64,000 nt of DNA from Pelosinus sp. IPA-1 (GTDB lineage Bacteria > Bacillota > Negativicutes > DSM-13327). The stretch is from the NCBI RefSeq assembly GCF_030269905.1, contig NZ_BSVC01000010.1, positions 1 through 64,000 of the forward strand. Direction: 5' to 3'. Positions 55,400 through 63,781 of this stretch are shown here, in pieces. The notes under the pieces are model-generated. The model searched no databases, was not told where the DNA came from, and saw only the letters and a program-made list of their open reading frames with translations. The position numbers and the translations under genes are program-made. Numbering within the stretch: position 1 is the first letter of the stretch; the number at the start of each line of letters is the position of its first letter.

Positions 55400-55480
55400 T
55401 AATATTAAATAATATACGACATGATTTCCTTACTTCCTTCTTCAAATAGTAACTATTTTTTGAAAATTCTATTTTTGAAT

Positions 55481-55540
55481 AATAAAGGACTGCCTACATT
55501 CCAGCACTTTCTATGGTTAGAATATAAACAGTCCTTTATA
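55481..55540 (-). terminator. terminator of the ROK gene
   Basis: ATAAAGGACTG pairs with CAGTCCTTTAT across a long loop, just after the ROK stop codon. Confidence 0.45.
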
Positions 55541-55543
55541 TAA

Positions 55544-56746
55544 TTATTTAAGTGAGAAAAAAATTCCCTCCATAACTAAATCAACAATTCCCTTCAAGGC
55601 TGCCCTTCTCCCTTCCGTGGAAAATTCAATACGAGTAGAAGAATAACAATTGCCCAAAGCACGTTCTTTAATGACTTCCTTCATGGTCTCTTCTATAAAT
55701 TGTTGCCCTTTAACAATCCCACCACCAATGAGCACTAATTGGGGATTAAAAATATTAATAATATTAGCCGCCCCCATACCAAGATACCTGCCCACATGCT
55801 GAAGTGCTCTTATCGCAAGTAAGTCCCCATCTCCAGCTGCAGCATAAATGTGCTCAGGCTTTATCGCATTTATATTGCTTTCTACCATCTCATAAAGTAG
55901 CGAGCTTTCTCCTTCCTCTATTGCCTTAGTTACCATTACTATCAATGCTGTCTCTGATGCCATAGCTTCAAGACAGCCAAAGTTACCACAACTACATGCA
56001 GGCCCATTCACATCCACAACCGTATGACCAATTTCACCTGCACTGTCACCTAACCCTCTATATAGTTCACCATTTAAAATAATTCCAGAGCCAATTCCGC
56101 CACCGACTCCTAAAAATACTGCATTTTTAATGTCACGATATGGGCCATAGTGATAGGCTCCTAAAGCCATAGCCCGCATATCATTCTCTACAAAAACAGG
56201 AAGTCGAAACTTTTCTTCCATAATGTATTTTAACGGTACATTATGCCAACCAGTACTCGGAGAAAATAAAGAAAGTCCTTCCCTCGACATGACAGGTCCC
56301 CTCACAATAATGCCAATGGCCATTGCTAATTTTCCATTTTCAGAAGCATAACACTTCGCGATGGTGTCTTCGACTAAGGACAATATTTTATCTTTATCTA
56401 TTTTCCGAATATCATGACAGATCTCTTCGGCAACTTCTAATTCCCCATTGATCAAATACCCTTTAATTTCTTTCGAACGAATGTCAACAATAATCATGTT
56501 AACCATTTCAGAATTAGCCTTAAGGAGTACAGGGCGTCTACCGCCACTATATTCACCAACCATATATTCTTGAATCAAACCGGCTTCAATGAGTTTGCCC
56601 GAAACGTTCGTTACGGTGGGTGCAGTTAAACCTGTCAATTTGGCAATATCTACACGAGATATAGGTCCACGTCTTCGAATCATATTAACAACAAGGGACT
56701 CATTAAGACCGCCCATTACTTTTACATTTGTAGTTACACCTTCCAT
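55544..56746 (-). CDS. ROK-family transcriptional regulator
   Basis: A 400-residue XylR/NagC-like repressor: N-terminal winged helix (SRVDIAKLTGLTAPTVTNVS) and a ROK sugar domain with GVGGGIGSGII and the zinc motif GHTVVDVNGPACSCGNFGCL. I choose the ATG at 56746 with TAGGTG upstream; the frame is open to 56770 without a ribosome site. It lies upstream of araBA, so arabinose control is likely. Confidence 0.9.
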   Translation of the reverse strand: MEGVTTNVKVMGGLNESLVVNMIRRRGPISRVDIAKLTGLTAPTVTNVSGKLIEAGLIQEYMVGEYSGGRRPVLLKANSEMVNMIIVDIRSKEIKGYLINGELEVAEEICHDIRKIDKDKILSLVEDTIAKCYASENGKLAMAIGIIVRGPVMSREGLSLFSPSTGWHNVPLKYIMEEKFRLPVFVENDMRAMALGAYHYGPYRDIKNAVFLGVGGGIGSGIILNGELYRGLGDSAGEIGHTVVDVNGPACSCGNFGCLEAMASETALIVMVTKAIEEGESSLLYEMVESNINAIKPEHIYAAAGDGDLLAIRALQHVGRYLGMGAANIINIFNPQLVLIGGGIVKGQQFIEETMKEVIKERALGNCYSSTRIEFSTEGRRAALKGIVDLVMEGIFFSLK

Positions 56747-56829
56747 ATTACACCTACATATCACTTTCATTTATTTTTTGTCACCAGAATGTAACGCACA
56801 TTCACTATGTTCATAATTATATAAATATA

Positions 56830-56857
56830 AAATTAAATTGTCTATACCATTTAATTT
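56830..56857. promoter_or_regulatory. AT palindrome before the ROK gene
   Basis: AAATTAAA and TTTAATTT (8-bp arms) flank a 12-base spacer, about 85 bases before the ROK start. Possible autoregulatory site. Confidence 0.35.
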
Positions 56858-56944
56858 AATTCTTAATTAACAAGACAAGTATGGGCTAACTCTTCGCTAT
56901 TAAGGAGAGCATGAATATGTCATGCCTTCTGATTCTAAACATAT

Positions 56945-56983
56945 AAAAAGCACCTAATTTTCCCTAATGAAATCAGGTGCTCA
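56945..56983 (-). terminator. terminator of the small 3D-like gene
   Basis: AGCACCT-ATTT pairs with AAAT-AGGTGCT around the loop; minus strand followed by TTTTTAT. Confidence 0.65.
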
Positions 56984-56989
56984 CTAAAT

Positions 56990-57199
56990 CTATTCTTCTT
57001 TTGGCGTTTCTACAACATACACTTTCACTGACTTAATACCAAAATCAATAGCTTTATCCCGATTCATAATAGCAGTATCAATGCGATTGCCTTTGATTGC
57101 GCCACCGGTACCTTCTGCTATCTTATACTCACCATGACCATCAGGATACTCAACGTATAACGAGAACCTAAGGGATTTACCATGATTTATATGTTTCAC
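56990..57199 (-). CDS. small 3D-domain-like protein, 69 residues
   Basis: The frame is open up to 57349, but AAAGGAGG lies 8 bases before an in-frame GTG at 57199, giving a 69-residue protein. It is essentially half of a 3D domain: LYVEYPDGHGEYKIAEGTGG then IKGNRIDTAIMNRDKAIDFG. One Asp of the usual DDTGG is Gly (EGTGG). No signal peptide. A reduced or decayed paralogue of the 3D protein at 44.4 kb. Repeat copy 3 lies just upstream. Confidence 0.6.
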   Translation of the reverse strand: MKHINHGKSLRFSLYVEYPDGHGEYKIAEGTGGAIKGNRIDTAIMNRDKAIDFGIKSVKVYVVETPKEE

Positions 57200-57287
57200 A
57201 TGGATTTCCTCCTTTACGAGGTTATTATCCATAGTATCTACTAATTTATTTTGGTATTCTAGGTAATTTTTAGAGATAATTAAAATA

Positions 57288-57366
57288 TTGAACCACAAAA
57301 ACACAAAGACCACTATGGAACGTCTCCTTGTGTGACGCGATAGCGGCATTGTGCCTTAGTGGTCAA
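57288..57366. repeat. dispersed palindromic repeat, copy 3 (core only)
   Basis: TTGAACCACAAAAACACAAA and TTGTGCCTTAGTGGTCAA arms enclose CGCGATAGCGGCA, matching the core of copy 2. It lies between galT and the small 3D gene and could terminate galT. Confidence 0.65.
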
Positions 57367-57372
57367 AACTGA

Positions 57373-58866
57373 TTATATTCTATTTACAGTTTGTATAAAT
57401 TTTTTAAAACCTGCCATACCTTGTTCATTTCTTTTGAAAACACCAGCATCTTCTAAAACTCGGAGGAATTTAGCTGCTGTCTCTTTTTTTATAAGTTCTT
57501 CTACATTCCCCTGATTTGCGATTTCTTTGTATTTTTCAGAAAGTTCTTCAGCCCATACTTGATGATATTCTGCTACATTACACTCTTCACCTAGTATCTG
57601 CTTTTTCACTTCTTCTAATTCTTGAATCAGTCTTGCTGGCAGCACGGCCAATCCCATGACTTCAATGAGGCCAATATTTTCTTTTTTAATATGCTGTACA
57701 TCTTTGTGAGGATGGAAAATTCCCAGCGAATGTTCCTCATTTGTGCGATTATTTCGGAGTACGAGATCAAGCTCAAATAATTCATTCCGTTTACGTGCAA
57801 TGGGAGTAATTGTATTGTGTGGTGTTTCCCCTGTATAAGCTAAAATATCTAGAGATGGATCACTATACTGCCTCCAAGAATGTAAAATACAATCCCCTGC
57901 ATCAACCAATTCCTTCACATCTTTACCTCGCAAGCGAAGGACAGACATAGGCCATTTCACAATGGCGCAGGTAACACCTGGAAACTGGTTTAATTGAAAC
58001 GGATACTCATCTGCTGCCCGCTCCATGGCAAATTCATAGCGCCCTCCTTGGTAATGATCATGAGATAAAATCGAACCTCCAACAATTGGTAAATCTGCAT
58101 TGGAACCAACAAAATAATGGGGAAACTTCTCAACAAAAGACACTAAGCGCACCAGTCCTTGACGATCAATTTTCATATCCCGATGCTCATTCGAAAGGAC
58201 AATGCAGTGCTCATTATAATAGACATAAGGGGAATATTGAAGAAACCAAGGTTCACCGACAAGCTCGATTCGTACTAAGCGATGATTCGAGCGAGCAGGA
58301 TGCCCAATTCGTCCAGCATAACCTTCATTCTCCACACACAGTAAACACTTGGGGTAATTTGTGCTTTTTACCCCTTTTTCTTTCATAATATCTTTAGGAT
58401 TTTTTTCTGGCTTGGATAAATTAATTGTAATATCTAAGGTGCCGTATTCCGTTTTTGACTGATAACTTATATTTTTTGCAATCCGTTTGGTTTGTATATA
58501 GTTACTATTTTTACTCAACTTATAAAAATAATTAGTTGCCTCAATACCATTCTCTTTATATTTCTCATAGAAAATTTTATTGACCTCAGAAGGTTTTGGC
58601 ATAAAGCAATTGACAATATTACTTGCAAGTATTTCTTTTTCATCAAAGAGATCTTCAATCACTTCATTCCTAACTGCATACTCTACTATCTCTTCTAATA
58701 GATCGGCTATTGTTGGTTCGCCCTGCAGCCTATCAGTTACCACAAAATCATTCATTCCAAGGAGATATAGAATTTGATTTCTTACATAGATCTCATCTTC
58801 TGATTCTATAAATTCTAAAGTAATTGCACATTCAATTAGTTGTTGAATGATTTGATATATATTCAT
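57373..58866 (-). CDS. galT: UDP-glucose--hexose-1-phosphate uridylyltransferase
   Basis: A 497-residue GalT of the long Firmicute type (IPR00 GalTcl): metal and nucleotide segments CLLCVENEGYAGRIGHPARS and HDHYQGGRYEFAMERAA. It transfers UMP between glucose-1-P and galactose-1-P in the Leloir pathway. Follows galE by 12 bases. Confidence 0.93.
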   Translation of the reverse strand: MNIYQIIQQLIECAITLEFIESEDEIYVRNQILYLLGMNDFVVTDRLQGEPTIADLLEEIVEYAVRNEVIEDLFDEKEILASNIVNCFMPKPSEVNKIFYEKYKENGIEATNYFYKLSKNSNYIQTKRIAKNISYQSKTEYGTLDITINLSKPEKNPKDIMKEKGVKSTNYPKCLLCVENEGYAGRIGHPARSNHRLVRIELVGEPWFLQYSPYVYYNEHCIVLSNEHRDMKIDRQGLVRLVSFVEKFPHYFVGSNADLPIVGGSILSHDHYQGGRYEFAMERAADEYPFQLNQFPGVTCAIVKWPMSVLRLRGKDVKELVDAGDCILHSWRQYSDPSLDILAYTGETPHNTITPIARKRNELFELDLVLRNNRTNEEHSLGIFHPHKDVQHIKKENIGLIEVMGLAVLPARLIQELEEVKKQILGEECNVAEYHQVWAEELSEKYKEIANQGNVEELIKKETAAKFLRVLEDAGVFKRNEQGMAGFKKFIQTVNRI

Positions 58867-58878
58867 TCTCGAATCTCC

Positions 58879-59871
58879 TTATTCACCTTCATATCCAGCT
58901 GGATGACTTTGATGCCATTTCCAAGCATCTGCTATAATTTGATGAATCAAAGTGCGCTTTGGTTGCCAACCTAATATTTTCTTCGCTTTATCAGAGGAAG
59001 CGATTAAGGTACTTGGATCACCAGCTCTTCTTTCTCCTATTTTTGCTGGAATTGGATGCCCCGTAACTTCCCTTGCTGCCTCGATAATCTGTCTAACTGA
59101 AAAACCTTGGCTACTACCAAGATTAAATATATTGCTGTCTCCCTGGTTCTCTAAATAATGCATCGCTAATATATGAGCTTCAATTAAATCTTCCACATGG
59201 ATATAATCTCGAATACAAGTCCCATCTTCTGTATCATAATCCTCGCCGAAAACTGTAATATACTCCCGTTTGCCTAGTGGGACTTGCAATACTAACGGAA
59301 TCAAGTGAGTTTCCGTAGCATGATCTTCACCAATTTCCCCCTGATCCCGAGCCCCTGCTACATTAAAATAACGCAGTGATACATATTTGATCCCATAGGC
59401 AGAGTCACACCATTTCATTAGTTTTTCCATGGTTAGCTTCGTTTCCCCGTAAGCATTCGTAGGGTTCGTGGGCATATCTTCTGTTATCGGTACTTCCTTA
59501 GGTTCGCCATAAGTTGCTGCCGTAGAAGAAAATACAATTTTGTTTACGCCAAATTCATTCATAACTTCTAAAAGTACTTGCGTTCCATACACATTATTGC
59601 CAAAGTACTTTATCGGATTTGTCATGGATTCTCCCACAATTGAATTGGCGGCAAAATGAATTACTACTTCAATCTTTTCCTTTTGGAAGACGCTTCGTAA
59701 AAACTCTTTTTCCCGGATATCCCCTTTATAAAAAACTGCCTTAGAAGGAACAGCTTGTTCATGACCTGTTTCTAAATTATCTACTACGACTACCTTATAT
59801 TCCTTTTCTAGTAACTGGTGCACTGCATGAGATCCAATATAACCTGCTCCGCCTAATACTAAAATACTCAT
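58879..59871 (-). CDS. galE: UDP-glucose 4-epimerase
   Basis: A 330-residue SDR epimerase: [15 protein letters not shown], catalytic Ser in [10 protein letters not shown] and Tyr/Lys in [13 protein letters not shown]. Converts UDP-galactose and UDP-glucose. First gene of the gal operon; no galK in the window. Confidence 0.94.
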   Translation of the reverse strand: MSILVLGGAGYIGSHAVHQLLEKEYKVVVVDNLETGHEQAVPSKAVFYKGDIREKEFLRSVFQKEKIEVVIHFAANSIVGESMTNPIKYFGNNVYGTQVLLEVMNEFGVNKIVFSSTAATYGEPKEVPITEDMPTNPTNAYGETKLTMEKLMKWCDSAYGIKYVSLRYFNVAGARDQGEIGEDHATETHLIPLVLQVPLGKREYITVFGEDYDTEDGTCIRDYIHVEDLIEAHILAMHYLENQGDSNIFNLGSSQGFSVRQIIEAAREVTGHPIPAKIGERRAGDPSTLIASSDKAKKILGWQPKRTLIHQIIADAWKWHQSHPAGYEGE

Positions 59872-60105
59872 GATATGGCCTCCTAATAATTTTCTGGCTC
59901 TCTATTTTAGAATAATTAGTTTACTCTTATAGCATAAACTCTTTCAACGAAAAATCAAGAACTCCTTTTTCTGAAAAGTTAAAAAAGTAATCTGAATACT
60001 ATATACCTATGACTAATCTAGGTATTCTTACTGTCAAATAAATAGGCGCAACATATAGTATAGTAAGGTATTTTTAATAGAAAATGCCCAAGAGGGGGAA
60101 ATAGG

Positions 60106-60450
60106 ATGAGTGGTCAGAATACAAGAACTTCCCTTGGTCTGAGTGAAAACATAGAAGCAATATTATCTTATGTTTTTGGTTGGTTAACTGGAGCCATATT
60201 CCTTGTATTAGAAAAGGAAAATAAGTTTGTTCGATTCCATGCCCTACAGTCCTTGGTAACTTTTCTTGGCTTATTTATTTTATCAACCGTGATACGACTT
60301 ATACCCATTCTAGGGTTGTTACTTTCACCACTGATTGCCATAGCATCTATGGTTTTATGGTTAGTTTTACTCTATAAAGCATATATAGGGGAAAAATACA
60401 AATTACCAGTTATCGGTACTTGGGTGGAAAAGCAAATTGACAAAGAATGA
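60106..60450 (+). CDS. DUF4870 membrane protein
   Basis: A 114-residue protein with three helices; conserved LSYVFGWLTGAIFLVLEKE followed by KFVRFHALQSL, the DUF4870 hallmark. Function unknown. AGAGGGGG precedes the ATG. Confidence 0.85.
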   Translation: MSGQNTRTSLGLSENIEAILSYVFGWLTGAIFLVLEKENKFVRFHALQSLVTFLGLFILSTVIRLIPILGLLLSPLIAIASMVLWLVLLYKAYIGEKYKLPVIGTWVEKQIDKE

Positions 60451-60462
60451 AGGAAAACCTGA

Positions 60463-60511
60463 AAAGGGTATTGTACCAAGTATCAGTTGACACTTGGCAC
60501 AATACCCTTCT
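60463..60511. terminator. bidirectional terminator
   Basis: AAGGGTATTGT-CCAAGT pairs with ACTTGG-ACAATACCCTT. Confidence 0.75.
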
Positions 60512-60525
60512 ATCTAAATATTTTT

Positions 60526-60876
60526 TTATTCCCCTAGCACTTCTGAAAAATAGATTACGCTTACAATATCGTTAGGTGATATTGATTTAGCATAAAGCGT
60601 TTCAAAAAACTTAATTAGTTCTTCGGTTGTCGTAATCGTAGGATTTTGATGAACTAAGTCCTCTGCCGTCAATTGAGAAAACTTTTTAATATGTACCTTA
60701 TCAATAATCGCCTGGTACATTTTTTTTCTAGGACTTAATTTTTTTCCGAAAGTAATCCACACTAGAGAATTTTCTGCATATACTTCCCTTAAATCCCCTA
60801 AGCGAACCGTACAGTTCTTAATACGACTCTGTAATAACTCCTCATGATGTGACGACTGAAAATTTAATGCAAACAT
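60526..60876 (-). CDS. ASCH-domain-like protein
   Basis: A 116-residue protein with RIKNCTVRLGDLREVYAENS and ITFGKKLSPRKKMYQAIID, then KFSQLTAEDLVHQNPTITTT, resembling ASCH/PUA-like RNA-binding domains with a final IVSVIYFSEVL strand. Cellular role unknown. Confidence 0.6.
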   Translation of the reverse strand: MFALNFQSSHHEELLQSRIKNCTVRLGDLREVYAENSLVWITFGKKLSPRKKMYQAIIDKVHIKKFSQLTAEDLVHQNPTITTTEELIKFFETLYAKSISPNDIVSVIYFSEVLGE

Positions 60877-61009
60877 AATGTTTCCTCCTCGAAGTAAATA
60901 TTTAGTAAATCTACATTTTATTTTCCATGAAGCAGAAGCTCCCCCTTACTATCCTAAATACATTAAACATATAGCATAGGTTATAGGATGGGTATGGAAA
61001 ACACTAGGT

Positions 61010-61092
61010 TACACAGTAATGGCGGAGCGTGATAATTATATATAGACAAAATGACACTAAGAACTTATGTCTTTAGCGCCATTGCTTTTTTG
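61010..61092 (+). ncRNA. branched hairpin with terminator-like tail upstream of lepB
   Basis: AGTAATGGCG pairs with CGCCATTGCT (one GU), enclosing a second hairpin GACA-TAAG/CTTATGTC, and a T6 run follows directly. No plus-strand gene ends here, so it may end a small RNA or be an attenuator. The rest of the 550-base gap holds only the direct repeats at 61229. Confidence 0.35.
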
Positions 61093-61228
61093 AAATGAAG
61101 TTATAACTGCCACCGAACAATCTATTTTGTTTAAGTATATCATCCCTCTTGCTTGCCGTCTATATTATATATCATAATTCAACTACTCATTCGAATTTTT
61201 AAAAATCTTTAGGCAATTATACCGACCT

Positions 61229-61260
61229 GTCACATCTACGTCACACATTTAGGATACTAT
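61229..61260 (+). promoter_or_regulatory. 11-bp direct repeats before lepB
   Basis: GTCACATCTAC and GTCACACATTT are in phase, followed by TACTAT as a possible -10. The 11-bp spacing resembles OmpR/PhoB-type sites. Confidence 0.35.
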
Positions 61261-61424
61261 TACTTTAGTACTTTAGTTTTTGATTCACTTAATTACCAAA
61301 GAACGATCTCTACCAAGTAAGATGAATTCTTCCTTTGTCCGATGGCACTTTACTTCTTAAAAAACATTTGATACAATCGTATTACCTCTTTGGGCAACTT
61401 AACGTTAGAGAAGGAGACCCTATT

Positions 61425-61994
61425 ATGAAAATAATGAATGCCATTTTTGACTGGTCCTACAGTATTATAATAGCCTTTACCTGCGCCTTACTGATTAACG
61501 CATTTTTGTTCCAGCCGACTCGCGTACAAGGCAGTTCTATGGAGCCTACCTTACAAAATGATAATTATTTATTTGTTTCTAAGGTATCCCACACTTTAAG
61601 GCAACTACCAGATTACAGCGATATTGTCATCATTGATAGTCGCGTACTAAGGGAACGAACTTGGAAAGATGATTTAGTTGATCCTATGAATACCTATTTA
61701 GGCATGCTGAAACTCGTTGACCAATCTGCTGATCACCACATTTGGGTCAAAAGAATTATTGGTAAACCAGGAGATGTACTAGAGTTTAAAGACAATAAAG
61801 TATTCAGAAATGGTATTGCTTTAGAAGAACCTTATACAAAAGAACTTATGCTTTATAGTTCTGAGAAAAAAATCACGGTTCCAGAAGACCACGTATTCGT
61901 CATGGGTGATAATCGCAACAATAGCAGTGACAGTCGTTTTATTGGCCCCGTGCCAATCAACCAAGTCTTAGGAAAAGTAGTTTTAAAACTATAA
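61425..61994 (+). CDS. lepB: signal peptidase I
   Basis: A 189-residue type I signal peptidase: N-terminal helix, catalytic Ser in GSSMEPTL and catalytic Lys in WVKRIIGKPGD, GDNRNNSSDSRF near the end. Cleaves signal peptides outside the membrane. ATG at 61425 with AAGGAG 9 bases upstream; the open frame to 61335 is not supported. Confidence 0.9.
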   Translation: MKIMNAIFDWSYSIIIAFTCALLINAFLFQPTRVQGSSMEPTLQNDNYLFVSKVSHTLRQLPDYSDIVIIDSRVLRERTWKDDLVDPMNTYLGMLKLVDQSADHHIWVKRIIGKPGDVLEFKDNKVFRNGIALEEPYTKELMLYSSEKKITVPEDHVFVMGDNRNNSSDSRFIGPVPINQVLGKVVLKL

Positions 61995-62018
61995 TGGTTT
62001 AGCTAAAAATACCTATTA

Positions 62019-62061
62019 TAAAGAAGAGCAGGCAACCGATTGGTTGCCTGCTCTTCTTTAT
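62019..62061 (+). terminator. terminator of lepB, paralogous to that at 63152
   Basis: AAAGAAGAGCAGGCAACC pairs perfectly around GATT. The flank TATAATACTCGTTT also follows the NlpC/P60 terminator. The rest of the 330-base gap holds the direct repeats at 62250. Confidence 0.8.
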
Positions 62062-62249
62062 AATACTCGTTTACGCCGTAATTTTCATTATTAGCAATAT
62101 GAACTATATATTAAAGTATATGAACATAGATAACTTACCAGCTGAACTTATACTGTTTTATCTTTAAGGCTTCCTAAATACCTTATGTTGTTTTTTATAA
62201 AGGAACTCCCCTACCGTCTTAAATTGTACTAGAAAAATAACACAAGTTC

Positions 62250-62295
62250 TTCATAGGTCATTCATTAGATCTTCATATTATTTGGATATTATAGT
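62250..62295 (+). promoter_or_regulatory. three 11-bp direct repeats and -10 before the repeat protein
   Basis: TTCATAGGTCA, TTCATTAGATC and TTCATATTATT begin at 62250, 62261 and 62272. A TATTAT/TATAGT -10 follows within about 10 bases. This is the layout of PhoB/PhoP/OmpR-activated promoters. Confidence 0.5.
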
Positions 62296-62324
62296 GGTAA
62301 TAAGACGTAAGGGGGAAATTAAAA

Positions 62325-62957
62325 ATGAAAAAGACTTTAATAACCGCATCTTTATTAGTAATGAATGTAATGGGAGCAAGTATGGTTTCTGCGAATGAAA
62401 TTCTTCCGGAAATAAACCCAATTAAACCTAGCATTGAGACCATCGCTAGTGGAAGCCAAAACAGTCGACAATATACCATGATTGATCACAATCCTGCACT
62501 TTACAATAAGCAGGTAGTAGATGGTCGCACAATGGAAGGCTGGGTTAAAAACGATATAGTCACTACCAGAGTTAACGGGGTTATCACTAATTCCTATCCC
62601 ATCAAGGGAGATCTTGAAACGACCGTTAGTGGTAGCCAAAACAGCCGACAATACACCGTGATTGACCACAATCCTATCCACTACACCAACAAGGTAGTTG
62701 GCAAGCATGCGGTAGAATCCTGGGCTAAAAACGATGTAGTCACTACCAGAGTTGACGGCGTTGTCACTAATGCCTATCGCATCAATGAGGATTTTGAAAC
62801 CATCGGTAGTGGTAGCAAAAACAGTCAGCAATATAGTGTGATTGACCACAACCCTACCCACTACAGCAAAAAAGCTATCGGCGGTCATACAGTAGAAGGC
62901 TGGATGGCAAATAACGTAGTTAACACTAGAATTGACGGTGTTCCCTCCAAATACTAA
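62325..62957 (+). CDS. secreted protein of three 60-residue repeats
   Basis: A 210-residue protein with a signal peptide (TASLLVMNVMGASMVSA) and three repeats of exactly 60 residues (180 bp, at 62448, 62628 and 62808). Each repeat has SGSQNSRQYTVIDHNPxHY, then VVGKHAVESWAKNDVVTTRV and DGVVTNAY. No known domain is recognised. AAGGGGG precedes the ATG. Probably an exported, possibly environmentally induced, surface or periplasmic protein. Confidence 0.7.
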   Translation: MKKTLITASLLVMNVMGASMVSANEILPEINPIKPSIETIASGSQNSRQYTMIDHNPALYNKQVVDGRTMEGWVKNDIVTTRVNGVITNSYPIKGDLETTVSGSQNSRQYTVIDHNPIHYTNKVVGKHAVESWAKNDVVTTRVDGVVTNAYRINEDFETIGSGSKNSQQYSVIDHNPTHYSKKAIGGHTVEGWMANNVVNTRIDGVPSKY

Positions 62958-62971
62958 ATTCAATACATAGC

Positions 62972-63008
62972 TGAACCACTCTATCGTGAAATATGATAGA
63001 GTGGTTCT
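62972..63008 (+). terminator. terminator of the repeat-protein gene
   Basis: GAACCACTCTATC pairs with GATAGAGTGGTTC around GTGAAATAT, followed by TATTATATTT. Confidence 0.75.
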
Positions 63009-63151
63009 ATTATATTTATATTCATAATAAGGTCAGGAAAATCTAGGCATCTTACCATTAGTTATTTTTGAATGCCTATGCGCTGCTTTTATCGAATCTT
63101 AAATCGAACCATTTACTAAATAAGATGCTATTTTTTTCAGATGGCTACTTA

Positions 63152-63194
63152 TAAAGAAGATCAGGCAGCCATTGGGCTGCCTGATCTTCTTTAT
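63152..63194 (-). terminator. terminator of the NlpC/P60 gene
   Basis: AAAGAAGATCAGGCAGCC pairs perfectly around ATTG. It overlaps the stop codon of the peptidase gene. Arms differ from the lepB terminator only by compensating pairs. Confidence 0.8.
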
Positions 63195-63754
63195 AATACT
63201 CGTTTCGCACCATAATATCGCTGTACAAAATAACTATCATTCATATCCCCAATAGCGACTACGCCTTTGGAAAAGGAGGTATGAATAAATTTATCCCGGC
63301 CAATGTAAATCCCCACATGAGATGCACCTGGTTCATAGGTAGTAAAATACACTAAATCTCCCGGCTGCAGGGAAGCTGGCGATACGGTTCTGCCAACTAA
63401 AAACTGTAAATCAGCGGTTCGCGGCAAATTGATACCAGCTTGCCTGTACACATATTGCACTAATCCGGAACAATCAAATCCCTGAGCAGGCGAGGCTCCT
63501 CCCCACACTACTGGTTGACCAAGCATACTGCTGGCAATAGTCAATATTTGTGCCGACTGTCCAGACTGAGCAGTTGGCAGAGCAGCAGATCGAGCTGCAA
63601 TCTGCTGCTCATCTGCTACTGGCATAGTAGCGCCTGTTACTATGGAATCCAAGGACTGCATAAACGCACTATAACTAGAGTTCGGAGAAGCCTGAACCAC
63701 TCCTGTACCGCTAAAAAGAATCCCGGCAAATAGTATAACTATCCATCTATTCAT
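63191..63754 (-). CDS. NlpC/P60-family peptidase
   Basis: A 187-residue secreted cell-wall hydrolase: signal peptide (VILFAGILFSGTGVVQAS) and C-terminal NlpC/P60 domain with catalytic Cys in GFDCSGLVQYVYRQAG and His in GASHVGIYIG, plus a third polar His in KFIHTSF. Cuts D-Glu-mDAP type bonds in peptidoglycan. GGGAGGAG precedes the ATG. 27 bases after the partial gene. Confidence 0.9.
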   Translation of the reverse strand: MNRWIVILFAGILFSGTGVVQASPNSSYSAFMQSLDSIVTGATMPVADEQQIAARSAALPTAQSGQSAQILTIASSMLGQPVVWGGASPAQGFDCSGLVQYVYRQAGINLPRTADLQFLVGRTVSPASLQPGDLVYFTTYEPGASHVGIYIGRDKFIHTSFSKGVVAIGDMNDSYFVQRYYGAKRVL

Positions 63755-63781
63755 GATCTGCTTCTCCTCCCTGGTTAGTTA

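Noticed and set aside
57199-57349. N-terminal extension of the small 3D-like gene to 57349
   Set aside because: The extra 50 residues derive from repeat copy 3 and AT-rich gap; the AAAGGAGG site supports the GTG at 57199.
62355-62963. 202-residue open frame antisense to the repeat protein
   Set aside because: It mirrors the three repeats on the other strand, has no ribosome site, and the plus frame has a signal peptide and promoter layout.
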